Assembly: GCF_002310495.1 (NCBI RefSeq)
Contig: NZ_CP023344.1
Coordinates: 2,232,001-2,296,000 of the forward strand
Source: Nibricoccus aquaticus
Lineage (GTDB): Bacteria > Verrucomicrobiota > Verrucomicrobiia > Opitutales > Opitutaceae
Direction: 5' to 3'
DNA: 64,000 nucleotides
Shown here piece by piece: positions 58,001-64,000 of this stretch. Position numbers and translations under genes: made by a program. Under the pieces are notes generated by a model. The model saw nothing but the letters and a program-made list of their open reading frames with translations, searched no databases and had not been told where the DNA came from. How positions within the stretch are numbered: the stretch's first letter is position 1; each line of letters begins with the position of its first letter.

Positions 58001-58461
58001 TTGGGCGCGGCGGTGGCGGTGAAGCCGGTGCCGGTGACGGCGGCGGGGTTGGCGACGCTTTGGAGGAGGCCGAGGGTGATGCCGTTGCTGCGGGTGAGCG
58101 GCACGCCGGTGACGGTGAAGGCGACGGTGAGCGTGAGGGTTTCGCCGGAGGGGATTTGCGCAGGTGTGGCGACGGGGGCGAAGTAGCCGACGAGGGTGCG
58201 GCTGGAGCCGTTGTCGAGCGCGAGCGAGCCGTTGGCGGGCGGGGTGCCGTTGGTGAGGACGGTGTTTCCGGCGGCGCTGGAGAACCAGGCGGCGGAGGTG
58301 GTGGGCGAGAGATCGGTGCGGCTGCCGTCGTTGAAGCGGTCGCTGAGGAGCGTGGTTTGGGCGAGTGCGGTGGTGTTGAGCGAGAGCGCGAGGAGGGCGA
58401 GAAGCGCGAGGAAGGGCGCGGTGAGCGTGGTGCGGACGCGGGAGAGCGGAGGCGTGGTCAT
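55003..58461 (-). CDS. Large secreted pectate lyase-like enzyme with Ig-like domains
   Basis: A 1152-residue exported protein starting at ATG 58461. Signal peptide LTAPFLALLALLALSLNTTALAQ; then a ~270-residue jelly-roll-like domain (TLLSDRFNDGSRTDLSPTTS); three Ig-like domains (~310-390, 395-475, 480-560) of the type found in the pectate lyase at 43624 (PLAYQWRKDT, PLSYQWRKNA, PFTYQWRKNS). The PL1 catalytic domain (~570-1040) has NIKSANNIIVRNLKFDELWEWD, NIWIDHCTFTKAYDG and VTFHHQWHLNPWDRLPRLRGGNVHNYNLF. An Asp-rich loop (DTDGDGLSNGFEYATGSD) and a final beta-sandwich follow. It is tail-to-tail with the GH44 gene. It lacks a PEP-CTERM or GlyGly-CTERM tail, so it is probably released or held by other means. 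Confidence 0.92.
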   Translation of the reverse strand: MTTPPLSRVRTTLTAPFLALLALLALSLNTTALAQTTLLSDRFNDGSRTDLSPTTSAAWFSSAAGNTVLTNGTPPANGSLALDNGSSRTLVGYFAPVATPAQIPSGETLTLTVAFTVTGVPLTRSNGITLGLLQSVANPAAVTGTGFTATAAPNTNARVSGDYASSNPSSNVFSLYTGYAAWTNLNGTASTLRKRSASNPGLNNASAAWTQIGSSGGTGTAPVANTQYQAILSLTHTATGGMNLTYTLKEGATTLSTHSVSEAVASYTSFDTVNLYMMSGTLTGAGSAAFVLNQVDVTVTNSAVVVAPAITNTLASQSVFIGQPASFSVNATGTAPLAYQWRKDTVDIPGATTATIAFPAAQLSDTGSYDVVVTNSANSATSNAATLTVTAAPNAPVITDEPDSQTVNLGTNVTFSVSATGDAPLSYQWRKNATPIPSATASTLSLTNVQSSDEATYDVLVTNPGGTTPSAPATLTVNAPPTIVTPPATQAALIGGTVNFNVSTSGSAPFTYQWRKNSNPIPSATGASLTLTNLQTSDAASYDVIVSNAFGSITSSAASLTVSAGLPYSAFNLYGFGQATTGGGVIEESHPGYRKVSTPLEFITALADRTGTVKVIEILNDLDLGYLEVSDAVRAFSIFRQHATPKLHPRLIQTGVALIDIQNKSGLTIFSANGATLRHATLNIKSANNIIVRNLKFDELWEWDEASKGDYDSNDWDFIDLGNAGTVYNIWIDHCTFTKAYDGISDIKKGSYNITFSWNKYVGDDGATNPNSFVRQQLAQLEIDRASRPMYNFLRTNGFSIDDIATIIQGHDKTHLIGANSLDVENNNHSVTFHHQWHLNPWDRLPRLRGGNVHNYNLFVDAGAGRAAKLLRDTKANVLTTALRNTLNNTYNFNPFLNGSISTEGAAILVEKSVYLDIITPLRNNQTDVNNPVYTGKILALDTISRMTTNAGVSTTVRGNSTDAGNPMGPFQAAIIPFSWNLPGGVLPYSAPMDDPAGLENIVTSGAGAGKLSWPKQNWLKTNYPAPPLITFASWAATQGLTGNDAAPEADTDGDGLSNGFEYATGSDAKHADPSASASFTTANGSLVFRFTRPLYVTGATFAVQTSTDLQTWTTHPIAPTVESTTESLQSLLITLPAGAPKTFARLSVTLD

Positions 58462-58910
58462 GGGGGTGAGAAGCGCGTGGTCGTGGGATGCCGCCGGAGG
58501 TGAGAGCCGGACGAACGATGGGCGCGCAGACGGGTGTTGAGGTCAGGGACTGGCGGAGTGGGGAGAAGCGGGCTCGCGGTGAGGCGGGCGGAAGCGGGGA
58601 CGGAGTCGGGGATGGCGTGAAAACGCAGGTGTCCGTTTTGGAGTCAAGGGTGCGGCGCGCGCGATTTTCGCGGATGGTGGCGGGCGCGGAATTTTTAACC
58701 GCGAATGGACCCCAACGGATGCGAATTTCAGAAGGATGAGGTCGGAATTTTCACCGCAGATGCGCAGAGGACGCGGAGAGGGATGGGAAGCGGCACTTGA
58801 TAAGTGCCGGTCCGTCGGAGACGGATGAGCGCGGATGACGGTGAACCGGCGCGTTAAGGATAACGCGCCCTACCTCGGAGCGGCGTCGCGCGAGGGAAGG
58901 CCCTACGGGA
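58462..58910. other. Intergenic region with palindromes
   Basis: A 449-bp gap between two minus-strand genes. It holds GGCACTT-GAT-AAGTGCC (58792-58808) and GGCGCGTTA-AGGA-TAACGCGCC (58848-58869), the latter followed by CCTACCTCGG. No CDS is convincing; upstream of the pectate lyase I see no clear promoter. Confidence 0.6.
58792..58869. repeat. Two adjacent short palindromes (REP-like)
   Basis: GGCACTT/AAGTGCC (58792-58798, 58802-58808) and GGCGCGTTA/TAACGCGCC (58848-58856, 58861-58869), loops GAT and AGGA. Right flank CCTACCTCGGA is the same as the end of the repeat at 54916-54949. Confidence 0.6.
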
Positions 58911-59156
58911 TCACGCTTTTTCGTCGAAGAGCCAGCCGATCATGTCGTCGGCGGTGCGGAGGACGGCGGCGTTGGCTTTCGCGAGCGCCTCCGATTCGAG
59001 CAGATCGACCATGTTGTCGGGAGTGACTTCGCCGTCGGCGATCCGGCTGGCGGCTTCACCGGCCTGGGCGAACGCGCGCTGCATGCCCTGCTTGGGTGCT
59101 TCAAACAATTCGAGCTGACCGTAGGCGTAGGGCGAAGAGGCGACGGACGAAATCAT
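58911..59156 (-). CDS. Small protein resembling the C-terminal helix of flagellar rod proteins
   Basis: An 81-residue protein. The second half, DNMVDLLESEALAKANAAVLRTADDMIGWLFD, has the spacing of the C-terminal bbr helix of FlgB/C/F/G (NMVxLIxAQRAYEANxKVIQTADEML), as in FlgG in this window. The N-terminal bbr helix and beta domain are missing. No signal peptide. It may be a degenerate or specialised rod/hook component, or a chance likeness of a helical protein. It lies far from the flagellar operons. Coding bias supports a real gene. Confidence 0.6.
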   Translation of the reverse strand: MISSVASSPYAYGQLELFEAPKQGMQRAFAQAGEAASRIADGEVTPDNMVDLLESEALAKANAAVLRTADDMIGWLFDEKA

Positions 59157-59251
59157 GCCCGGTATTATCGGCTTTTTGCGGCCGGGAATGAATAGGGGGA
59201 AATGACTGATTTTGGGCGGGTATGAAGGCGCGCCGAAGATCGTCGTGAGAG

Positions 59252-59650
59252 TTAGTTCTTAATCCAATCAACCGAGATCGTCTCTTTTCCGATAGTGAGA
59301 GATGGTTGATTTAGGTACAAATCCCTGAATTCGGCGCAACGTACGGTGAGTTGGGTATTGTTCGTCCAGGCAATATCCACGGCGGGATCTTTTCCTCGTG
59401 AGAAACTCCCCGTGATGTATTTGTCACGATTCGAGTCCCTGGCCGTGTCAAAGCCGACAGGTCCGACGAGGACGACGTATCCACTGCCAACCGTTGCGCC
59501 TCCGGAAACAAATTCCAGCACGGCATCAGTCTTTCCGCTGGGAGATGTGAGCCGTTTCACGGTTTCCACATGTGTGTCTCCGGCCAAGTTGGGAAAGCAT
59601 CCTGCCGAGAGCAGCAGAACCAGTCCGGCAGCGATGGCTCTCATGAGCAT
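59252..59650 (-). CDS. Hypothetical lipoprotein
   Basis: A 132-residue protein (start ATG 59650; ATG 59644 possible). Residues 1-18 are a lipoprotein signal with lipobox LSAGC. The mature part is beta-rich: VKRLTSPSGKTDAVLEFVSGGATVGSGYVVLVGPVGFD, then a basic/Asp stretch and ISVDWIKN at the end. The first part resembles small lipoproteins with an SPxGKxDAVL motif, whose function is unknown. It is followed by the YebC-type gene 22 bp upstream on the same strand. Confidence 0.8.
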   Translation of the reverse strand: MLMRAIAAGLVLLLSAGCFPNLAGDTHVETVKRLTSPSGKTDAVLEFVSGGATVGSGYVVLVGPVGFDTARDSNRDKYITGSFSRGKDPAVDIAWTNNTQLTVRCAEFRDLYLNQPSLTIGKETISVDWIKN

Positions 59651-59672
59651 GTGTTTGTGGCGGACTTGCCGA

Positions 59673-60404
59673 CTATTTCACTGCGGCCCAGACGCGTTGG
59701 ACGTCGTCGTTGTCTTCGATGGCTTGGAGGAATTCGCCGACTTCGGCGCGGGCGGTGTCGTCGAGCTCGGGATAACTTTTCGCGACGTAGCCGATTTCGG
59801 CGGTGATGACGGTCCAGCCGTTTTGCTTGAGCCACACGGAGGCGGCGTGGACGGCGGTGCGGTCGGTGAGGAAGCGGGCGCCGGCGACACCTTCGGGGAT
59901 GTCGTCGTTTTGGGCGTGGCTGAGCGGTTCGAATTCGTTGGCGCCGGCTTCGATGCCGGCGGCTTCGAGGTCGCTGGCGGTGTCGGGGTGGTGGGCTTCG
60001 ACGATGCCGACGTGTTCGAAGAGAAACTTGTTGGAGCCGGCGGCGCCGAGGATGCCTTTCTTGAAGAGCTGGCGCATCTCGGGGGCGGTGCGCTGGTGGT
60101 TGTCCGTCATGACCTCGACGATGAGCGGGACTTTGTGCGGGGCGTAGCCTTCGAAGACGATGTGTTCGAGGACGAGTTTGTCGTCGCCGATGCCGGCGCC
60201 TTTTTTGATGGCGCGCTCGATGACGTCGCGGGTGACGCTCTGCTTTTTCGCTTTTTCGACGGCGGCGTGGAGGCGCGCGTTGGCGGCTTGATCGGCGCCG
60301 CCGAGTTTGGCGGCGACGGTGATTTCTTTGACGATTTTGCCGACGGTCTGACCTTTTTTGAGGTTAACGATCGCGCGCTTTGCGTGGAGCCATTGACGTC
60401 CCAT
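59673..60404 (-). CDS. YebC/PmpR-family transcriptional regulator
   Basis: A 243-residue protein of the YebC family. N-terminus MGRQWLHAKRAIVNLKKGQTVGKIVKEITVAAKLGGADQAANARL is close to the conserved start; VTRDVIERAIKKGAG, KLVLEHIVFEGYAPHKVPLIVEVMTDN, FKKGILGAAGSNKFLFEHVG and the C-terminal acidic region all match. Members bind DNA or act in translation of polyproline stretches (the TACO1/YebC activity). Which applies here is not visible. Length is standard. Confidence 0.93.
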   Translation of the reverse strand: MGRQWLHAKRAIVNLKKGQTVGKIVKEITVAAKLGGADQAANARLHAAVEKAKKQSVTRDVIERAIKKGAGIGDDKLVLEHIVFEGYAPHKVPLIVEVMTDNHQRTAPEMRQLFKKGILGAAGSNKFLFEHVGIVEAHHPDTASDLEAAGIEAGANEFEPLSHAQNDDIPEGVAGARFLTDRTAVHAASVWLKQNGWTVITAEIGYVAKSYPELDDTARAEVGEFLQAIEDNDDVQRVWAAVK

Positions 60405-60526
60405 AGGTAAAAAGAAGAGGGGACGGAGTTAGCGGGCGGGGTGGGGGTGGGCAATCACGGAAGCTGGGGATGGTTTTGAATATGGAACCCAGGAAGGCTG
60501 GAACGGAAAGGCGGAGGACGGAGTGT

Positions 60527-60608
60527 TTTCACCGCGGAGGCGCGGAGCTCGCGGAGAGAAACCAATTCGAGGACGGAACTCTGCGTCCTCTGCGCCTCCG
60601 CGGTGAAA
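60527..60608. repeat. 17-bp inverted repeat between YebC and LigD-polymerase genes
   Basis: Arms TTTCACCGCGGAGGCGC (60527-60543) and its exact complement (60592-60608), 48-bp spacer. It is a further member of the palindromic repeats of this genome, just upstream of the polymerase stop codon. Confidence 0.8.
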
Positions 60609-60612
60609 TGGT

Positions 60613-61539
60613 TTATCCGAGAGCGCTGAGGGCGGGGAGTTTTTGCTTCAGCGTGAGGACGTCGGCGAAGAGGTCGCCGTGTTTTTTGACGCGTTTAAGG
60701 ACGTCGGTCGTTTCGAAGGTGAGGAGTTTCGCGTTTTTCTTTTTCAGCGCAGCGGAGACTTCGGCCCACGTGACGGGCGTGGAGACTGTCGGGTGGGGTT
60801 TGGCGCGGAGGGAGTAGACGTTGATCGTGGTCTTGTGGTCGTCGTTCTGGCTCCAATCGACGAGGACTTTGCCGCGGCGGAGTGTTTTCAGCATTTTGGA
60901 GACGACGAGTTTGGGGGCTTGTTGCTCGAGGAGGATGGCGAGTTGGTGCGCGAAGGTTTTGGTTTTCTCGTAGGTGGCGGAGGGCGTGTTGAGCGGGACG
61001 TAGATTTGAAGTCCTTTGGAGCCGGAGGTTTTGGCGAAGGATTTCAGGCCGAAGGAGTCGAAGATAGACTTGAGCAACAGGGCGACTTCACAGCATTGGA
61101 CGATGTTGGCGGGGGCGCCGGGATCGAGGTCGAAGGCGAGGGCGGTGGGGCGGTGGATCGCGGGGGCGCGGTGGAGAAAGGTGTGGAGTTCGAGGTCGGC
61201 GAGGTTGGCGGCCCAGACGAGCGCGGGGAGGTCGTTCATCACGCAGTAGTGGATGTCGGTGCCGTCGGATTTGGGGACGGTGGTCGTCTTGATCCACTTG
61301 GGGCGGTGGGGCGGGCATTGTTTCTCGTAGAAGAAAAAGCCGTTCACGCCGTCGGGGTAGCGCTTGAGCGTGATGGGGCGATTTTTGAGATGAGGGAGGA
61401 GGACTTTCGAGATGCGGATGTAGTAATCGATGACGTCGCCTTTGGTGAAACTGACATCCGGATACAGGACTTTTTTGAGATTGGAGACGGCGACTTTCGT
61501 GCCGCCGACATCGAGCGTGGTTTTGAGGGAAGTGCTCAT
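60613..61539 (-). CDS. LigD-type primase/polymerase domain protein (NHEJ)
   Basis: A 308-residue stand-alone polymerase domain of bacterial NHEJ. ATG 61539 overlaps the ligase stop as ATGA. Motifs: PITLKRYPDGVNGFFFYEKQCP, ALAFDLDPG (catalytic Asp-x-Asp), FAKTSGSKGLQIYVPL, KVLVDWSQNDDHKTTINVYSLRAKPHPTVSTPVTW, all typical of the LigD-Pol AEP domain. It fills gaps and adds nucleotides at broken ends. It is translated last in the operon Ku-(PE-LIG)-Pol. In many bacteria the three activities are one protein; here they are split. Confidence 0.95.
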   Translation of the reverse strand: MSTSLKTTLDVGGTKVAVSNLKKVLYPDVSFTKGDVIDYYIRISKVLLPHLKNRPITLKRYPDGVNGFFFYEKQCPPHRPKWIKTTTVPKSDGTDIHYCVMNDLPALVWAANLADLELHTFLHRAPAIHRPTALAFDLDPGAPANIVQCCEVALLLKSIFDSFGLKSFAKTSGSKGLQIYVPLNTPSATYEKTKTFAHQLAILLEQQAPKLVVSKMLKTLRRGKVLVDWSQNDDHKTTINVYSLRAKPHPTVSTPVTWAEVSAALKKKNAKLLTFETTDVLKRVKKHGDLFADVLTLKQKLPALSALG

Positions 61540-63170
61540 GTGCGGGCGGGTTTTTCGCGGACGACGTCGGTGGCTTTTTTGTCTTCGCGGAGGCCGAGGA
61601 AGACGGGGTGGCGGAGGCGACCGTCGTTGGTCCATTCGGTGAAGCGGAGTTGGGCGACGAGTTCGGGCTTCACCCAGTGGCATTTCTTCATGACGGACGC
61701 GGTGATGGCCTGGCCGAAGCGGCGCTCGCGTTTATCGGGGAGGTTGTCGAAGGGGCATTCTTTGCGGGCGATTTTGGCGAAGCGGGTGTGGAGCGATTTG
61801 AGCAGCGCGTGGTTGAAGCCGGTGCCGACCTTGCCGGTGCAGATGAGTTTTTTGTTCTCGTAGACGCCGACGATGAGCGCGCCGAGATGCTTGCGGCTAC
61901 CAGCGGGCGGCGTGTAGCCGCCGATGACGAATTCCTGTTCGTGCGAGATTTTTAATTTTATCCACGCACCCGAGCGCTTGCCGGGTTCGTAGAGCGAGCC
62001 GGGGCGTTTGCCGATGAGGCCTTCGAGGCCGAGGTGTTGGACGCGCTTCATGAGCGCGGGGAGTTTTCCTGTGAGCGATGCAGAGTAACGGATCGCGGCG
62101 GGCGGTTTGCGCAGGAGTTTTTCGAGGGCGGCTTTGCGCTCGGTGAGCGGCTGGTTGAGGAGGCTTTGGCCGTCGAGCTGGAGGAGATCGAACACGTAGA
62201 AGTAGAGAGGCGGGCGCTCGCCGTCTTCGAGGCCTTGGAGGAGCTGGAATGAGGATAGGCCTTTTTTGTTCAGGGCGACGATTTCGCCGTCGAGGATCGC
62301 GTCATCAATGGCGAGTTCAGCCATGGCGTCGGCGATCTCAGGGAATTTTTCGGCGAAGTCTTTTTCGTTTCGAGAGAGGAGGTGGACGGAGTCGCCGTGT
62401 TTGAAGGCGAGGGCGCGGAAGCCGTCGAATTTGATTTCGTAGAGCCATTCGCCGCTGCGTTCGGGCTCGTCGACGAGGAGCGCCTGCATGGGGGCGATGA
62501 ATTTCGGGGCGGGGCCGCTTTTGCGTTTCGGTTTCGTGGGCTCGGTCTTCCTGGCCTCCGGTTTTGCGGCGAGTTTTTGAAGACGAGTTTTTAGCGAGGA
62601 GTCGTTGATGGGCTTCGATTCCCAAACGCGATCGCTCTTCGCGAGTTGCGCCATGGATTTTTTCGAGCGGACGGACGTGTCGTCTAGTTTTTTGGAGATC
62701 GGTTTGTGATCGTCGCCACCGCGAATGATCAGCCACTCGTCGCTGTCGCGCAGGCGCACGAGGTACCAGGCGCCTTTGAGTTTTTTGCCTTTGAGGGTGA
62801 AGTGGAGTTTTCCTTTCTCGAGAGTCTTGAGCGGATGCGGGTCGTCGGTCTCGAAGATGCCTTCGTCCCAGAGCATGACGGTACCGCCGCCGTACTGGCC
62901 TTTGGGGATGGTGCCTTCGAAGGCGATGTAGGAAACGGGGTGATCCTCAACGTGAACGGCGAGGCGTTTGTCGCCGTGCGCGAGCGGAAGGCCTTTGGGG
63001 ACGGCCCAGGATTTGAGCGTGCCGCCGAGTTCGAGGCGGAAGTCGTAGTGGAGGCGGGTGGCGTCGTGTTTCTGGATGACGAAGCGGCGGCGATTCTGGC
63101 GGTCGACCTTAGGTGCGGGCTCGGCGGTTTTTTTGAAATTCCGCTTCCGGCGATATTCTTGGAGCGACAT
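61536..63170 (-). CDS. ligD: NHEJ DNA ligase with 3'-phosphoesterase domain (LigD PE-LIG)
   Basis: A 544-residue ATP-dependent ligase. N-terminal phosphoesterase domain (~15-160): FVIQKHDATRLHYDFRLEL, AVHVEDHPVSYIAFEGTIPKGQYGGGTVMLWDEG (conserved His, Asp and Glu). A charged linker follows (~195-225). The ligase domain (~225-420) has YEIKFDGFRALAF (adenylation Lys) and DGEIVAL, FYVFDLLQLDG, EGLIGKRPGS and KLKISHEQEFVIGGY. A C-terminal OB domain (~440-544) contains TGKVGTGFNH. The polymerase domain found in many LigD proteins is encoded separately, overlapping by 4 bp. It begins 12 bp after the Ku gene. Confidence 0.95.
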   Translation of the reverse strand: MSLQEYRRKRNFKKTAEPAPKVDRQNRRRFVIQKHDATRLHYDFRLELGGTLKSWAVPKGLPLAHGDKRLAVHVEDHPVSYIAFEGTIPKGQYGGGTVMLWDEGIFETDDPHPLKTLEKGKLHFTLKGKKLKGAWYLVRLRDSDEWLIIRGGDDHKPISKKLDDTSVRSKKSMAQLAKSDRVWESKPINDSSLKTRLQKLAAKPEARKTEPTKPKRKSGPAPKFIAPMQALLVDEPERSGEWLYEIKFDGFRALAFKHGDSVHLLSRNEKDFAEKFPEIADAMAELAIDDAILDGEIVALNKKGLSSFQLLQGLEDGERPPLYFYVFDLLQLDGQSLLNQPLTERKAALEKLLRKPPAAIRYSASLTGKLPALMKRVQHLGLEGLIGKRPGSLYEPGKRSGAWIKLKISHEQEFVIGGYTPPAGSRKHLGALIVGVYENKKLICTGKVGTGFNHALLKSLHTRFAKIARKECPFDNLPDKRERRFGQAITASVMKKCHWVKPELVAQLRFTEWTNDGRLRHPVFLGLREDKKATDVVREKPART

Positions 63171-63182
63171 GCGCAGGAAAAA

Positions 63183-64000
63183 TCAGGCGGCCTTTTTGCG
63201 AGGTTTGGCGGATTTCGTCGCCGCTTTGGGTTTGGATTTTTTCGCGCGCGCACTGGCTGACTTCGTCTTGGGCCTTGAATGGGTGGCGGCGATGCTTTCC
63301 TGGAGGACGGCGACGAGATCGATAACGTTGGAGGCGTGCTTCGGTTTCCGTGGGGCGGGTTTCTCGTCTTTGCCGCGGTGTTTGAGTTTTTCTTCGACGA
63401 GTTTTTCCAAAGCTTCGTGGTAGTCGTCGTGGTAGGTTTCGGGGCGCCATTTGCTGCTCATGCTCGTGATGAGATTTTGCGCCATGGTGAGTTCCTTAGC
63501 GCCGACCTTTTGGGCTTTGGGGGCTTTGAATTCATCGGCATCGAGCAGCTCGTCGGGGAAGTGCATGAGCTCGAGCATGAGGCCTTTTTCCTGGGGCTTC
63601 ACGGCGGCGAGGTGCTGGCGGGTTTTAATGACGACTTTGGCGATGCCGATTTTGCCTTCGGCAACGAGGGCTTCGCGGAGGAGCGCGTAGGCTTTGTCAC
63701 CGCCTTTCGCGACCTCCATGTAGTACGGTTTGTAGAAGAGGAGCGGGTTAACGTCTTTGATCGCGACGAAGTTGATGATGTCGACGGTCTGTGCGGCCTC
63801 GACGTCGACGCGGTTGAAGTCCTCATCTTTGAGGATGACGAATTTGCCTTTGTCGTACTCGTAGCCCTTCACGATCTGGTCCCACGGGACTTCCTTGCCG
63901 TCGGCTGCGGCGACGCGTTTGTAGTTAACGGGGCTGTGATCGGAGGAGCGGAGGAGGCGGAATTTCAGCTCTTCGCGGCGCATGGCGGGGAAGAGGGAAA
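63183..64000 (-). CDS. ku: Ku DNA end-binding protein (5' end outside the window)
   Basis: Bacterial Ku, the end-binding partner of LigD. The first ATG in the window is 63983, but the frame stays open upstream with SLFPA, which continues the usual FGLVxxPVxLxxA start of Ku, so the real start is outside the window. Visible core: VNYKRVAAADGKEVPWDQIVKGYEYDKGKFVILKDEDF, VDIINFVAIKDVNPLLFYKPYYM, and TMAQNLITSMSSKWRPETYHDDYHEAL. A Lys/Ala-rich C-terminal tail (~60 residues) probably binds DNA. Operon: ku, ligD, polymerase. Confidence 0.95.
   Translation of the reverse strand, partial: SLFPAMRREELKFRLLRSSDHSPVNYKRVAAADGKEVPWDQIVKGYEYDKGKFVILKDEDFNRVDVEAAQTVDIINFVAIKDVNPLLFYKPYYMEVAKGGDKAYALLREALVAEGKIGIAKVVIKTRQHLAAVKPQEKGLMLELMHFPDELLDADEFKAPKAQKVGAKELTMAQNLITSMSSKWRPETYHDDYHEALEKLVEEKLKHRGKDEKPAPRKPKHASNVIDLVAVLQESIAATHSRPKTKSASARAKKSKPKAATKSAKPRKKAA

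Noticed and set aside
61536-61539. Frameshift that would fuse ligase and polymerase into one LigD
   Set aside because: The overlap is a proper ATGA stop/start and both proteins have normal ends, so coupled genes are the simpler reading.
1-64000. CRISPR arrays, rRNA and tRNA genes, insertion sequences
   Set aside because: I found no regularly spaced repeats, no tRNA-like or rRNA-like sequence and no transposase or integrase in the supported frames. A tRNA scan was not run, so a missed tRNA is possible.

Overview
The window is a GC-rich bacterial chromosome segment, most likely from Verrucomicrobiota, class Opitutia (Opitutaceae-like). That placement is inferred from the PEP-CTERM protein, the pectin and glucan degrading enzymes with Ig-like and Asp-rich C-terminal modules, the Opitutaceae-style flagellar gene order, and many short intergenic palindromes. 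No rRNA or tRNA is visible to confirm it. The window cuts genes at both ends: a sigma-54 response regulator at base 1 and a Ku gene at base 64000.

Region 1-5.6 kb holds regulators (an NtrC-type regulator and a three-PAS hybrid histidine kinase) around a PEP-CTERM surface protein. Region 5.7-13.2 kb is a flagellar filament locus. The minus strand carries fliD, a lipoprotein, a FlgM-like gene, fliS and a FliT-like gene; the plus strand carries three tandem flagellin genes. The flagellin leaders are highly structured. Region 13.3-27.5 kb is a glycan locus: two O-GlcNAc-transferase-like (GT41-type) proteins, GT2 and GT1 glycosyltransferases, a GHMP sugar kinase, a sugar-1-phosphate nucleotidyltransferase, two sugar epimerases and a C-methyltransferase. 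It plausibly builds a sugar and attaches it to flagellin or to the cell surface. Region 29.3-38.6 kb is one long flagellar operon, flgF-flgG-flgA-flgH-flgI-flgJ(N-terminal)-flgN-flgK-flgL-fliW-csrA plus a fourth, divergent flagellin.

Region 38.7-43.1 kb has a SirB1-type transglutaminase-like protein and a KaiC-like ATPase overlapping a hybrid histidine kinase. Regions 27.5-29.0 and 43.6-58.5 kb carry secreted polysaccharide-degrading enzymes (GH28, two PL1-type pectate lyases, GH44). One pectate lyase has a GlyGly-CTERM-like tail and lies next to a rhombosortase-like protease. Housekeeping and transport genes lie between them: an RluA pseudouridine synthase, a GH3-family protein, an EamA transporter and a TonB-domain lipoprotein. 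Region 58.9-64 kb has a small protein resembling the flagellar-rod C-terminus, a lipoprotein, a YebC-family regulator and a bacterial NHEJ operon (Ku, PE-ligase, separate polymerase).

The most unusual signals are in the two spacers between the tandem flagellin genes. Each spacer holds a pair of hairpins whose stems differ completely but whose 7-nt loop, CGCCAAA, is identical in all four. Each of the three flagellin start codons is also preceded by a hairpin presenting ACGGA in its loop, followed by an AAGGA ribosome-binding site. This arrangement predicts CsrA-FliW control, and both csrA and fliW are in the window. All functional calls rest on reading motifs by eye; no database search was run.
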